Program-made: the position numbers and the translations under genes | Assembly: GCF_004959855.1 (NCBI RefSeq) | Contig: NZ_SPNT01000001.1 | Span: 62,001-126,000 of the forward strand | Direction of reading: 5' to 3' | DNA: 64,000 nucleotides | From: Nitratireductor sp. XY-223 | GTDB taxonomy: Bacteria; Pseudomonadota; Alphaproteobacteria; Rhizobiales; Rhizobiaceae | In this document: in pieces, positions 28,213-37,509 of the stretch | Layout of the letters: every line of letters starts with the position of its first letter | Position numbering within the stretch: the stretch's first letter is position 1 | The notes under the pieces: generated by a model | Database searches by the model: none | What the model was told of the DNA's origin: nothing | What the model saw: the letters and a program-made list of their open reading frames with translations, nothing else

Positions 28213-29180
28213 GCGACCAATCGGCCGGGACATTGCTGGACACCATGCCGAATGTATTCGACGGCCTGCGCGGCAAGGTGACGCCCAACGCGCCGATGGC
28301 GAATGTGACCTGGTTCCGGGTCGGCGGTCCTGCCGAGGTGATGTTCCAGCCGGCCGATCGCGACGACCTGGCGGCGTTCCTCAAGAAACTGCCCGAGGAT
28401 GTGTCGCTGCTCGTCGTCGGCGTCGGCTCGAATCTTCTGATCAGGGACGGAGGCGTTCCGGGGGTTGTCGTCCGCCTGTCGGCGAAAGGCTTCGGTGACG
28501 TGAAGCAGATCTCCGACACACGCCTCGAGGCGGGTGCCGCCTGTCTCGATAAACGGCTGTCGGCAGCCGCCCACAAGGCCGGTATCGGCGGCTTCCACTT
28601 TTATCACGGTATTCCGGGCGGCATCGGCGGCGCGCTTCGCATGAATGCCGGGGCCAACGGAACGGAAACCCGCGAGCGGGTGGTCGCGGTCCATGCGCTC
28701 GACCGCAGCGGCGCGGAGCACGTGCTTTCGAATGCGGACATGGGCTATGCCTACCGCCACAGTGCGGCGCCACAGGAACTGATCTTCACCCATGCGGTTT
28801 TCGAGGGCTACCGCGAGGATGGCGAGACCATCCGCCAGGAGATGGACGCGGTCCAGCACCATCGGGAAACCGTCCAGCCGATCCGTGAAAAGACCGGCGG
28901 CTCGACATTCAAGAACCCGCCGGGCACATCCGCCTGGAAGGAAATCGACGCGGCCGGATGCCGCGGCCTCATGATCGGCGCCGCGCAGATGTCACCCATG
29001 CACTGCAACTTCATGATCAACACCGGCAATGCGACGGCCTACGACCTCGAAACGCTCGGTGAGACGGTCAGAGCCCGGGTTCTCGAAAAATCCGGCATCC
29101 GGCTGGAATGGGAAATCAAGCGCCTCGGCAGTTTCCGCGAGGGGCAGATGGTCCAGGAGTTCCTCGGCCGGTTGCTTTAA
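28209..29180 (+). CDS. murB: UDP-N-acetylenolpyruvoylglucosamine reductase MurB
   Basis: A 323-residue FAD enzyme that reduces UDP-GlcNAc-enolpyruvate. It has [19 protein letters not shown], the FAD loop [29 protein letters not shown], and [12 protein letters not shown] with the catalytic Ser of the family; no tyrosine-loop insertion, so it is type II. It is the last gene of the first dcw block. Its 3' end overlaps by 4 bp the convergent SMR gene. Confidence 0.97.
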   Translation: MSDQSAGTLLDTMPNVFDGLRGKVTPNAPMANVTWFRVGGPAEVMFQPADRDDLAAFLKKLPEDVSLLVVGVGSNLLIRDGGVPGVVVRLSAKGFGDVKQISDTRLEAGAACLDKRLSAAAHKAGIGGFHFYHGIPGGIGGALRMNAGANGTETRERVVAVHALDRSGAEHVLSNADMGYAYRHSAAPQELIFTHAVFEGYREDGETIRQEMDAVQHHRETVQPIREKTGGSTFKNPPGTSAWKEIDAAGCRGLMIGAAQMSPMHCNFMINTGNATAYDLETLGETVRARVLEKSGIRLEWEIKRLGSFREGQMVQEFLGRLL

Positions 29181-29506
29181 TGGGCCGTTGCGTTTGAGAG
29201 CGTATTGATTACCAGCACGCCGGCAAGGATCAGGCCGATGCCGACGAGGGCCGGCAGGTCGAGCGTCTGGCGGTAAAGGAAATACCCGATGATGGATATG
29301 GCGACGATGCCGGCGCCGGACCAGATGGCGTAGGCAATGCCCATCGGGATTGTCCGCAGCGCAAGCGCCAGAAAGTAGAATGCCACGGCAAATCCGATCG
29401 CCGTAACAGTCGACGGCCCGAGGCGGGTGAAACCTTCCGATGCCTTGAGGGCTGATGTGCCGATGACTTCGCCGGCAATGGCGACAAACAGGAACAGCCA
29501 GTTCAC
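29177..29506 (-). CDS. Small multidrug resistance (SMR) family transporter
   Basis: A 109-residue protein with four membrane helices. The start is taken as GTG at 29506 ([20 protein letters not shown]) because GGAGG lies 7 nt upstream; the longer frame adds a charged tail. The conserved Glu of helix 1 is in AIAGEVIGT, and the helix 3 motif is [13 protein letters not shown]. The family exports quaternary ammonium or guanidinium ions against protons. It is encoded against the dcw direction, and its 3' end overlaps murB. Confidence 0.88.
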   Translation of the reverse strand: MNWLFLFVAIAGEVIGTSALKASEGFTRLGPSTVTAIGFAVAFYFLALALRTIPMGIAYAIWSGAGIVAISIIGYFLYRQTLDLPALVGIGLILAGVLVINTLSNATAH

Positions 29507-29743
29507 GCGCACTCCTCCGCTTTTGATTTTCCCGACCCGCCACAAGCGACCCATGCGAGCGCGATGTCAATCCGTGTCGTGCACGCTTTCTCAATATTTC
29601 CGACATGCCAAAACGCCGGCCGGGGTGCGCGCGTCCGGATTGGTATGCCGAAATTCTCCGTAAATGGCCATTTTTCATGGTCCGCGCCGTTTGTATCATC
29701 CGCGGCGGTCAAGTGCACCGATCAGCGAGGTCCGAAGCACATC

Positions 29744-31795
29744 ATGAACGAGATCGTCAGAGCGACCGCCAAGCCGAGCGTCTGTCCGCTGGACTGCCCC
29801 GACACCTGCTCGCTCACCGTTACCGTGACCGGGGGAACGATCGACGCCGTCCGCGGCTCGTCCGTCAATCCGTTCACCGACGGCGTCATCTGCAACAAGG
29901 TGGCGCGGTCCTACCCGGAATTCGTGCACGGTCCCGGGCGGCTGACCCGTCCGCTGAGACGGGTCGGCAATCGCGGCGAGGGCCGGTTCGAACCGATTTC
30001 GTGGGACGAGGCCATCGACATGGTCCATGACGGCTTTGCCCGGGCCATCGACCGGCACGGTCCGCAATCCGTGATGCCGTTCAACTATGCCGGTCCGCAC
30101 GGCGAACTGGCCGGCGGCTCCATGGATCGGCGCTTCTTCTACAAGCTCGGCGCCACGTTGCTCAATCGCGGGCCGCTCTGCGGCGCGGTGCGCGGCACGG
30201 CCTATACCAGCCTTTACGGCTCCGCCCCCGGAATGCCGCCCGAGCAGGCACGCCATGCGGATCTCGTGGTGGTCTGGGGCAACAATGTCACCGTGTCCAA
30301 CCTGCACCTCATGCGCGTGCTCAAGGACACGCGCAGGACCGGCACGCGTCTCGTTGTCATCGACCCGAAACGAACCAAGATCGCCGAGCGCGCCGATCTC
30401 CTCCTTCAGATCAACCCCGGAACCGATGTCGTTCTCGCCATGGCGGCTGCCGCGGAGCTGGAACGACGCGGTGCGCTGGACGACGCGTTTATCGCCCGGT
30501 GGACGAGCGGTTTCGATCGCTACATGGAAGAGGCGCGGAAATACGCGCCGGGCGATGTTGTCGACATCTGCGGCCTGCAAGCTGCCGATTTCGAAAGGTT
30601 CATCGCGTTTTACATGGATGCCGACACGGTTGCGGCATCCTTCGGCAACGGCATCGAGCGCGGGCGCAGCGGCGGCTCGGGGCTCAGGGCCGGCATGGCG
30701 CTGCAGGCGCTTACCGGCAATCACGGCCGGCGCGGCGCGGGCGTCATCGCCAAGCCGGGCCTTGCGGCGCCGAAGACCACGGACCGGCTGCAAAGGCCGG
30801 ACCTCATTCCGGACGGCACGCGCACGTTCAATATCGTCGATGTCGCCCGCAAGCTCCTCGACAAGGACCTGGATCCGCCGGTCATGGCGACCATGATCTA
30901 CAATCACAATCCGGTCTGCACCCATCCGGACCAGAAGACCCTGATGCGGGCGCTCTTGCGCGAGGACCTGTTCATCGCCGGCTGCGATGTGGTGATGACC
31001 GACAGTCTTGCCTTCGCCGACGTGATCCTGCCGGCGGCCAGCCATTTCGAGTTCGACGACATATACGGCGCCTACGGCCAGAACTATGTGCAGCGGGCCG
31101 CGCCCGTCATTGCGTGCGTCGGCGAGAGCCTGCCGAACACGGAGATCTTCCGCCGGCTGGCAGCCCGGTTCGGTTTCGACGAGCCGATCTTCAAGGAGGA
31201 TGACACCGCGCTGATGGACGCGGCATTCGACGCCGCCGACCCGCTGATGCAGGGATACCGGCCAAGCGAAGTGCCGCTCGACCGCGCGCTGGAGATGACC
31301 GCCGCGGACGGCGGCGAACCGATCATGTGCGACACGGTCGCCCCGGCAACGGCATCCGGCAGGATCGAGCTCTTTTCGCCGGACCTGGAAGCGCGTTTCG
31401 GCTACGGCGTGCCGCGCTACGAGCCTGTCGCGCGTCGCCATCCGCTGGTCCTGATATCACCGTCATCCGACAAGCGCACCAATGCGACCTTCGGCGGTTG
31501 CTCCGAATCGGACGGTCCGGAAATCGTCGAAATCAATCCGGCCGATGCCACCGTGCGTGGCCTGGCGAGCGGCGACATGGCCATCGTCTCGAACGAACGG
31601 GCGGAAGTCGTTCTCAAGGTCCTGGTCTCCGACAAGGTCCGTCCGGGCGTCCTCTACAGTCCGAAGGGCACATGGCTGCGATCGAGCGAAACCGGGCACA
31701 CCGTAAACGCGCTCATTTCGGCCGACATCCGTGCCGATATCGAGGAGGGTGCCTGCTACAACGAAACCTTCGTGGAGATCGCTCCGCGACAATAA
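29744..31795 (+). CDS. Molybdopterin oxidoreductase (DMSO-reductase superfamily, BisC-like)
   Basis: A 683-residue protein starting at MNEIVRATAK; the frame is open further upstream but without a ribosome site. The N-terminal [4Fe-4S] motif is CPLDCPDTC with a fourth Cys in GVICNKVA. Then come the molybdopterin domains (DLVVVWGNNVTVSNLH, the VIDPKRTK region, FADVILPAASHFEFDD) and the C-terminal MGD-binding domain (LVLISPSSDKRTNATFGG). No Tat signal is seen, so it is likely cytoplasmic. The family includes biotin sulfoxide reductase and formate dehydrogenase-like enzymes; the substrate is unknown. The PNPOx-fold gene follows by 16 bp, suggesting an operon. Confidence 0.87.
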   Translation: MNEIVRATAKPSVCPLDCPDTCSLTVTVTGGTIDAVRGSSVNPFTDGVICNKVARSYPEFVHGPGRLTRPLRRVGNRGEGRFEPISWDEAIDMVHDGFARAIDRHGPQSVMPFNYAGPHGELAGGSMDRRFFYKLGATLLNRGPLCGAVRGTAYTSLYGSAPGMPPEQARHADLVVVWGNNVTVSNLHLMRVLKDTRRTGTRLVVIDPKRTKIAERADLLLQINPGTDVVLAMAAAAELERRGALDDAFIARWTSGFDRYMEEARKYAPGDVVDICGLQAADFERFIAFYMDADTVAASFGNGIERGRSGGSGLRAGMALQALTGNHGRRGAGVIAKPGLAAPKTTDRLQRPDLIPDGTRTFNIVDVARKLLDKDLDPPVMATMIYNHNPVCTHPDQKTLMRALLREDLFIAGCDVVMTDSLAFADVILPAASHFEFDDIYGAYGQNYVQRAAPVIACVGESLPNTEIFRRLAARFGFDEPIFKEDDTALMDAAFDAADPLMQGYRPSEVPLDRALEMTAADGGEPIMCDTVAPATASGRIELFSPDLEARFGYGVPRYEPVARRHPLVLISPSSDKRTNATFGGCSESDGPEIVEINPADATVRGLASGDMAIVSNERAEVVLKVLVSDKVRPGVLYSPKGTWLRSSETGHTVNALISADIRADIEEGACYNETFVEIAPRQ

Positions 31796-31811
31796 TCGCC
31801 GAGGAGACGGC

Positions 31812-32258
31812 ATGCTTACCGGGGAAATGACCAGGCTCATCCGCGACCACACCGCCGGCATGGTCGCAACGGTCAACGAGGACGGCACGCCCGCGGTGTC
31901 TCCGAAAGCGACGTTCGTTGTTTTCGACGAGCAGACGCTAGCCTTCGGCAATCTGCGGTCGCCCGGCACGCTCGCCAATATCAGGCGCAACGCCGCGGTC
32001 GAGGTGTGTTTCATCGACGTGCTGGCCCGCAAGGCGGTGCGGATCAAGGGAACCGCTTCAATCATCTCCAAGTCGAAGGCGAGTGCCGGCATGATCGCCG
32101 CCTTTGAGGAGGCCTGGGGCGATTACCTGGCGCTGATGTCGGCCTTCGTTTCGATTTCGGTAAGTGAAGCGGAACTGATCCTGTCGCCGGCCTACGATAT
32201 CGGCCACACCGAGGAGGACCTGCGTGCGGCCAATCTCGCGCGCCTGAATGCGCTTTGA
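31812..32258 (+). CDS. Pyridoxamine 5'-phosphate oxidase-fold flavoprotein
   Basis: A 148-residue split-barrel protein beginning MLTGEMTRLIRDHTAGMVATV after GAGGAG. NEDGTPAVSPKATFVVFD and LAFGNLRSPGTLANIRRN match the PNPOx-like flavin-binding fold found in many small FMN or F420 proteins. It is shorter than true PdxH and lacks its C-terminal domain, so vitamin B6 oxidase activity is not implied. It is probably co-transcribed with the molybdoenzyme and could shuttle electrons to it (inference). Confidence 0.8.
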   Translation: MLTGEMTRLIRDHTAGMVATVNEDGTPAVSPKATFVVFDEQTLAFGNLRSPGTLANIRRNAAVEVCFIDVLARKAVRIKGTASIISKSKASAGMIAAFEEAWGDYLALMSAFVSISVSEAELILSPAYDIGHTEEDLRAANLARLNAL

Positions 32259-32329
32259 CCGCGACGCTTGTTTTCCGGCCTTGTGCCGTGCCAGAATTGA
32301 GCTGTTGAAAACAGCCCATTGCTGCGAAA

Positions 32330-33781
32330 ATGAACAAACCAATAAAGACAGGCGCCGGGTCCTCCGCTGCCGTGCGCGTGGATCGCAACAGCGGCGTTCC
32401 GATCTTTCAGCAGGTCTATGAGGGCCTGCGCGAGCAGATCGTTTCCGGTGCTTTCGGCAACAGCGGGCACCTGCCCCCGACCCGGGCGCTGGCGGTGGAA
32501 CTGGGCGTGTCCCGTTCAACCGTGGTGACGGCCTACGATCAGTTGGTGGCTGAGGGCTACGCGGAAGGGCGGCAAGGCTCCGGCTTCGCGGTGTGCCGGA
32601 TGGGCGAAGTCGAGTTCGCCGCGGTCCCGAAGCCGGACAGGGTCCCGGCCGCGGCACCGAACCGCTCCGGACCGAAGCCGTTCAGCGCGGGTGTTCCGGA
32701 CATGCGGCATTTTCCCCACCGGCAGTGGGCGCGCAGCGTTGCGCGGGTCGCCCGCAACGAGCCCGAGGCACTCGTGAGCCGCGACGACGACTTTGGCGAT
32801 ACGCGCCTGCGAAAGGCCGTGTGCGAACACATCCTGCAGTGGCGCGGCGTGCGTGCAGATCCCGAACAGGTGCTGGTGACGGCCGGTTCCGGCGATGCCC
32901 TGGAAATCTGCATCCGCACACTGGCAAAGCCGGGTGACCGTATCGGACTGGAGGACCCGGGATACCCGCAAATCAGGAACTTCGTGACCAGCCTTGGAAT
33001 GCGGCCGCTTTGGCTGCAGGTCGGTGCCGATGGTGCCGAATTGCCGCCAGGGGATGGCCGCAGGCCGCGACTTGTTGTGCTGACGCCGTCACAGCAGTAT
33101 CCACTCGGCGGTGCGATGACCCAGGGCAGGCGGCTGGAGTACCTCAACTGGGCCGAGCGTGCCGGTGGCTGGATCATCGAAGATGACTACGACAGCGAGT
33201 TCCGCTATGCGGGCCGGCCGATTCCGGCGCTCTCCGGCTTCGACCGGCATTCGCGCACCATCTATGCCGGCAGCTTCTCGAAGATCTTCTCCAACAATCT
33301 GCGCATCGGCTACCTGGTGATTCCGGAGGCGCTCCTGCCGTGCTTCGGCAATACGCTGCGCCGGTATGGCGGCAAGGCATCGATCATGCCGCAACGGGCC
33401 CTCGCGGTATTCTTCGAGGACGGCGAATTCTATCGGCACCTGCGACGCGTAAGGCGTGTCTATTCCGAACGAAGGCGCGTGCTCATCGACCGCTTGAACG
33501 CGGAGTTGGGGTCCTTGATCAGCATTGAGGACCACCAGGCCGGAATGCAGTTCGTGGTCAGCCTGCCGGATGACTGCGACGATACCGCATTGTCCGGGGC
33601 CGCGTCGGCAAAGGGGCTGAGCGTGGCGGCATTGTCGTCCTTCTACGCCGGCCGGTCGGTCCGCAAGGGGCTGGTGCTGGGTTTCTGCGCTTTCATGCCG
33701 GAAGAGCTGGAGGCCGGTGCCGGAATCCTGGCGCCGCTGATTCGCAAAGCGCTGCCCCGACACCCGAGACAGGACCCGTAA
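32330..33781 (+). CDS. MocR-family regulator (GntR helix-turn-helix fused to aminotransferase-like domain)
   Basis: A 483-residue protein. Residues about 20-90 are a GntR-type winged helix (PIFQQVYEGLREQIVSG, then LAVELGVSRSTVVTAYDQL). Residues about 115-475 are a fold-type I aminotransferase-like domain with the PLP-lysine motif YAGSFSKIFSNNLRIGYL and the pocket Asp region IIEDDYDSEFRY. Such proteins sense PLP or a PLP adduct; PdxR members control vitamin B6 synthesis. The preceding PNPOx-fold gene, on the same strand and 71 bp away, is a plausible target. Confidence 0.88.
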   Translation: MNKPIKTGAGSSAAVRVDRNSGVPIFQQVYEGLREQIVSGAFGNSGHLPPTRALAVELGVSRSTVVTAYDQLVAEGYAEGRQGSGFAVCRMGEVEFAAVPKPDRVPAAAPNRSGPKPFSAGVPDMRHFPHRQWARSVARVARNEPEALVSRDDDFGDTRLRKAVCEHILQWRGVRADPEQVLVTAGSGDALEICIRTLAKPGDRIGLEDPGYPQIRNFVTSLGMRPLWLQVGADGAELPPGDGRRPRLVVLTPSQQYPLGGAMTQGRRLEYLNWAERAGGWIIEDDYDSEFRYAGRPIPALSGFDRHSRTIYAGSFSKIFSNNLRIGYLVIPEALLPCFGNTLRRYGGKASIMPQRALAVFFEDGEFYRHLRRVRRVYSERRRVLIDRLNAELGSLISIEDHQAGMQFVVSLPDDCDDTALSGAASAKGLSVAALSSFYAGRSVRKGLVLGFCAFMPEELEAGAGILAPLIRKALPRHPRQDP

Positions 33782-34161
33782 ATACGTCCGTTTGCGGCCG
33801 CCGGCTGCGCCCAATGCGCGAAGTCGACGCACGGTTATCGGAGCGCGGGAAAACGGGCCTGTATTATCCACAAGATGCCAACAGGGCACAATTCCAATTC
33901 CGTTGAAAACAGACGCGCCTTGCGAGCCGTCGCGACCGTGGCGAACAAGGGAAAAACCATTGCGGGCGAGGGGGTTGCGCGCTGACACCGATCCCGCTCG
34001 ACGGAATGTGGCCGCCGGGCGTCAAATTTCGTTAACGGCTGGGAGCCGTATTTGATCCCAGGGGCCTCACTGTCCCCCAAATTCGTCAATCCAGTTGCCC
34101 TATTGCCGAATTGCGTACGCATTTCGCGTTGAGTGGAACACATTTTATGGGCGGAAATTTT
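33782..34161. other. Intergenic region without a recognisable gene
   Basis: This 380-bp stretch separates the MocR gene from the transglutaminase-fold gene. I find no ribosome-site-supported frame, strong hairpin with T-run, or clear promoter. A GTTAACGG half-site like that of CtrA lies at about 34032, but its partner is absent. Confidence 0.5.
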
Positions 34162-35103
34162 ATGGATATCAGTTACGCGACACACACGGCCTGGTCCAAT
34201 CCAGGGCTTTTCAGGCGCAGGCTGGACGAACTTCCCCTCGACCCGCAGGGCCTGGCGGATGTTCTCGAGAACTTCATGATTCATCACGACGTAGTGCGGC
34301 TGCTGCAGCTTGGAACGCCGCGTTATGCCATGTCCGATCACAATATGCGGACGGTCGAACGCATGCTCAGCACAGCCTTGCGGCGCGATCGCCGCTCGCT
34401 CCTGGTGCCGCGGGACATTCCGGCTTACCTGCATGTGAGCGCCCGCGACTTTGCGCTGATCGCCACCAGCGTGTTCAGATCCAGCGGCATCGAGGCGCGT
34501 GTGCGGGTTGGCTTCGCCGACTATTTTCGAATGGGCCACTGGGAAGACCACTGGCTGTGCGAATACCGCACGGATTGCGGATGGCGGCTGTTCGACGCGC
34601 AACTCGGCTGGCGGGCCCGGCAGGCGCTCGGCATCAGCTTTCCCATCCACGACGTGCCGCGCAGCCGGTTCCTCAGCGGCGGCGACCTGTGGCTGGCCAT
34701 CCGCTCCGGGGAAATCAAGGCGGCGAAATGCGGACGCTACCATTCCGGCATTCGCGGTGCCTGGCTGCCGGCCACCAACATTCTCAAGGACATCGCAACG
34801 CTTTGCGGTGTTGAGCCGCTGCCTTCCGACTATTGGGGCGTTGCAGAGGAGTTCAGCAGGAACAAGGCGGTATCGGTCAAAGCTTACGAAGAGCTTGATG
34901 CACTGGCGCGTGCCTTTTCCGACATGCCCCAATCACCGTGGGAAGCGCGGGCGCTGGTTTCGCAGTTTCCGTGGGCCAATCCGATCGATGCAAATGTCAG
35001 CAGCGACGAGGCCGTTGTCAGCGACAAGCAGATCATCGCACTGCCCGCCTGGCGGCACGTATCCGCCCCGGCGCCGCTCACGCAGGCAACGGCCAACAAC
35101 TGA
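34162..35103 (+). CDS. Transglutaminase-fold protein lacking the catalytic Cys
   Basis: A 313-residue protein; the ATG at 34162 (MDISYATHTAW) has GGGCGGA 6 nt upstream, while an ATG at 34147 and a TTG at 34111 are alternatives. Residues about 85-150 carry the transglutaminase core: SARDFALIATSVFRSSGIEAR, then DHWLCEY (His130) and LFDAQLG (Asp145). In active relatives the first motif reads C-R-D-F-A; here the Cys position is Ala94 (GCC at 34441). The His and Asp are kept. It is probably a binding or scaffold protein rather than a protease or transamidase. No signal peptide is seen. Confidence 0.75.
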   Translation: MDISYATHTAWSNPGLFRRRLDELPLDPQGLADVLENFMIHHDVVRLLQLGTPRYAMSDHNMRTVERMLSTALRRDRRSLLVPRDIPAYLHVSARDFALIATSVFRSSGIEARVRVGFADYFRMGHWEDHWLCEYRTDCGWRLFDAQLGWRARQALGISFPIHDVPRSRFLSGGDLWLAIRSGEIKAAKCGRYHSGIRGAWLPATNILKDIATLCGVEPLPSDYWGVAEEFSRNKAVSVKAYEELDALARAFSDMPQSPWEARALVSQFPWANPIDANVSSDEAVVSDKQIIALPAWRHVSAPAPLTQATANN

Positions 35104-35169
35104 AAACGATCCGCAAGCGCGCAAAACCGGATGAGCCAATCAACTGTGGCCCATCCGCCACACTTCGAT

Positions 35170-35251
35170 TTTCTGATATGGGAATAATTGTTCGAATTCC
35201 GATGTTTTGATAGTTCATAGCTGGGGCATGTCGGAATTGGGATATCAGAAA
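35170..35251 (+). promoter_or_regulatory. Long inverted repeat masking the start of the first envelope paralogue
   Basis: Two nested pairs of arms: TTTCTGATAT (35170-35179) with ATATCAGAAA (35242-35251), and AATTCCGA (35195-35202) with TCGGAATT (35231-35238). The 3' arms contain the only Shine-Dalgarno-like sequence (GGAATTGGGA, 35233-35242) and reach the first base of the ATG at 35251. In RNA the stem would hide the ribosome site. In DNA it could instead be an operator. Confidence 0.5.
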
Positions 35252-36261
35252 TGTTTATGAAAACCAGCTCACGCGGCGGATCGCAAAGCGGCTTGAAGGC
35301 TGCGCTTTTTCATTCGGTTTCCGTCGTGGCGGTCGGCATCGGCCTTGCCGTTGCGTCGACATCCGCGAAAGCGGCGGACCCGGCGGAACTTCCGACGCGG
35401 GATCTGGGCGCGGTGTTCGAGGCCAATGCATGGGGCGGGTATTTGTGGCGGGGTGGCGACGCCATCAACTCATCGGCCGGCCCGCCGAACGAGATCGAGG
35501 ATTTCCCGCTTGCCGGCGGGGGTGTGATGTTCGCAGCGCCGGTTCTGAATGACTGGCTGGTACAGCTCGAGTTCGACGGCGAGGGCGCGTTCGACAATGA
35601 CAGCGTCAACGGTGTTCCGGCCAACGACACCTATTCCGGTGGCTATACCGGTGGCGGTCATTTCGCCTTCACGCGCAATAACCTGCTGGCAGGCGCCTTC
35701 TTGGGTGGCGGTGAGACGTTCTTTCACGAGACGACCACCGATCACGACGTGACGCAATGGATTGCGGGCGGCCAGGCGCGCCTTCTCAATGAACGCGGTT
35801 CAGTGGCGCTGCAGATGGGCTATTTCGACACCCACGCCGACAGCGGCAACATGGAAACACTCAGCGACGCGTTCTTCGTCCGCGCCGTCGGGCAGGTGTT
35901 CTTCAACAACGGGCAGACGATGCTCGAGGGAAGCGTTGCCTATGCGGACGGGACCCAGGACGAGGATGACACGCCCTCCAATCCAACGGATATGTGGGCG
36001 TGGGAAGTCATTCTCGAACATCAGCTCGCGATGCTCTCCGGCGGCAACACGGCCGCCTCGGTCTTCGTGTCCTACGAGGGCGTGCAGGTCAACGAGGACA
36101 GCACAGGCGGCGGTACCGACAGCCTCGTCGACCAGGGCATCTACGCCGGCCTGAAGTTCCGCTTCGGCGCACAGCAGAACCTCTACGAGCGGGAAATGAG
36201 CACCGCGCCCGGACTTCCGAAAGTCCACCGCTGGCTGGGTGCCGTGCCGGCCGTCGACTGA
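35251..36261 (+). CDS. Putative outer-membrane beta-barrel protein, paralogue A
   Basis: A 336-residue exported protein; a signal peptide covers about residues 1-42 (hydrophobic stretch, then STSAKAADP). The mature part is acidic, rich in Gly and aromatic residues, with alternating beta patterns (LGAVFEANAWGGYLWRGGD, GYTGGGHFAFTRNNLLAGAF), as in small porin-like proteins. It does not end in the C-terminal Phe usual for OmpA/porin barrels but in LGAVPAVD. I do not recognise a named family. The next gene is a tandem paralogue. An alternative ATG lies two codons in. Confidence 0.7.
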   Translation: MFMKTSSRGGSQSGLKAALFHSVSVVAVGIGLAVASTSAKAADPAELPTRDLGAVFEANAWGGYLWRGGDAINSSAGPPNEIEDFPLAGGGVMFAAPVLNDWLVQLEFDGEGAFDNDSVNGVPANDTYSGGYTGGGHFAFTRNNLLAGAFLGGGETFFHETTTDHDVTQWIAGGQARLLNERGSVALQMGYFDTHADSGNMETLSDAFFVRAVGQVFFNNGQTMLEGSVAYADGTQDEDDTPSNPTDMWAWEVILEHQLAMLSGGNTAASVFVSYEGVQVNEDSTGGGTDSLVDQGIYAGLKFRFGAQQNLYEREMSTAPGLPKVHRWLGAVPAVD

Positions 36262-36408
36262 TCCGACAACCCTAGAAACCAAAAAAGACGCCGTTTGCAG
36301 CAAAATCTGCTGCGAACGGCGCAACGCTCTGATTCTGCCGGCCTTAGAGATTCCGTATTTTGAGTCGATCTGGCTGGCGCCGGGTCTGCGGCGAGATTCG
36401 TGCTCAAT
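36133..36408 (+). repeat. Copy 1 of a 277-bp direct repeat (3' end of paralogue A plus flank)
   Basis: The last 129 bp of the gene and about 147 bp beyond it recur at 37381-37657 with only scattered substitutions and one single-base indel. The rest of the two genes is clearly more diverged, so the 3' segment looks recently homogenised. Confidence 0.85.
36281..36320 (-). terminator. Hairpin with T-run on the minus strand, copy 1
   Basis: GCCGTTTGCAGC (36290-36301) pairs with GCTGCGAACGGC (36309-36320) around a 7-nt loop. On the minus strand the stem is followed by GTCTTTTTT. On the plus strand there is no T-run, only an A-run before the stem. A minus-strand intrinsic terminator therefore lies downstream of a plus-strand gene. 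Confidence 0.55.
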
Positions 36409-36504
36409 TAGCCGCTGTACGCACCAATGATCGAAATGAATTGATTGCATTCCCGCTTTTTGATAACGACGAATAGGGAACACTTTGGCGGCGGGGGAGT
36501 CATC

Positions 36505-37509
36505 GTGGATATTGACAGCATATTGCGCGGCGGGTCACGAAATGGCGCGATGGCAACGCTTCTTCATTCGGTTTCCATTGCAGCAATCAGCGTCGGCATC
36601 GCTTTAGCCTCGACATCGGCAAGGGCCGATCCCGTGGATGTTCCGCCCAGGGATCTGGGTGCGGTCTTCGAGGTCAATGCCTGGGGCGGCTATATGTGGC
36701 GGGGCGGAAATTTAATAGTTAAATCACTTCACGAAGTCGAGGAACTCCCGCTTGCCGGCGGCGGTGCCATGTTCGCGTCTCCGGTCTTCGACTACGGGCT
36801 GGTCCAGCTCGAGTTCGATGGTGAAGGGGCTTTTGACAATGAAGATGTCAACGGTGTTCCGGCCAATGAAAGCTATTCCGGCGGTTTCACCGGAGGAGGG
36901 CATCTCGGCTACACCCGCGACAATTTCCTGATCGGCGCCTTTGGCGGCGCCGGCCGGACATACTTTTTTGACTCTTTTAGACCGGGCTATGATGTGACGC
37001 AGTGGCTGGCCGGCGGACAGGCGCGCTACCTCAACGAACGCGGTTCGCTGGCCGTGCAAGCCGGCTATTTCGATACCCGTTCGGACAATGGCGACATGGA
37101 GACCCTGAGCGACACCTATTTCGTCCGCGCCATAGCGCAGGTATTCTTCAACAATGGATCTACGATGCTGGAGGGAAGCGTCGCCTACGCCGACGGTACG
37201 CAGGATGAGGACGACGGACCGACTTCAGATCCGGCGTATATGTGGGCCTGGGAGATTGTCCTCGAGCACCAGCTGGCGATGCTTTCGAGCAGCAATGCTG
37301 CTGCCACCGTCTTCGTTTCCTATGAGGGTATCCAGGTAACCCAGCAGTTCCCAATCATCGATTCACAAAGCCTCATGGACCAGGGCATCTACGCCGGCCT
37401 GAAGTTCCGCTTCGGCGCACAGCAGAACCTCTACGAACGGGAGATGAGCACCGCGCCCGGACTTCCGAATGTCCACCGCTGGCTTGGTGCCGTGCCGGCC
37501 ATCGACTGA
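36505..37509 (+). CDS. Putative outer-membrane beta-barrel protein, paralogue B
   Basis: A 334-residue exported protein, similar to paralogue A along its whole length (DLGAVFEVNAWGGYMWRGGN, then LVQLEFDGEGAFDN and MLEGSVAYADGTQDEDD). The start is taken as GTG at 36505 because GGGGGAG lies 5 nt upstream; the frame upstream lacks a site, and an internal ATG lies at 36550. The signal peptide ends near STSARADP. The C terminus is LGAVPAID. Function is unknown; tandem paralogy suggests envelope proteins with different exposed loops or regulation. Confidence 0.7.
   Translation: MDIDSILRGGSRNGAMATLLHSVSIAAISVGIALASTSARADPVDVPPRDLGAVFEVNAWGGYMWRGGNLIVKSLHEVEELPLAGGGAMFASPVFDYGLVQLEFDGEGAFDNEDVNGVPANESYSGGFTGGGHLGYTRDNFLIGAFGGAGRTYFFDSFRPGYDVTQWLAGGQARYLNERGSLAVQAGYFDTRSDNGDMETLSDTYFVRAIAQVFFNNGSTMLEGSVAYADGTQDEDDGPTSDPAYMWAWEIVLEHQLAMLSSSNAAATVFVSYEGIQVTQQFPIIDSQSLMDQGIYAGLKFRFGAQQNLYEREMSTAPGLPNVHRWLGAVPAID

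Noticed and set aside
31812-32258. Assignment as PdxH
   Set aside because: It is far shorter than PdxH and lacks the C-terminal dimerisation domain; only the general PNPOx fold is supported.
34032-34045. CtrA site before the transglutaminase-fold gene
   Set aside because: Only one GTTAACG half-site is present; the second TTAA at the 7-bp spacing is missing.
36281-36320. Normal plus-strand terminator for envelope paralogue A
   Set aside because: The stem is strong, but the plus strand has no T-run after it; the T-run exists only on the minus strand.
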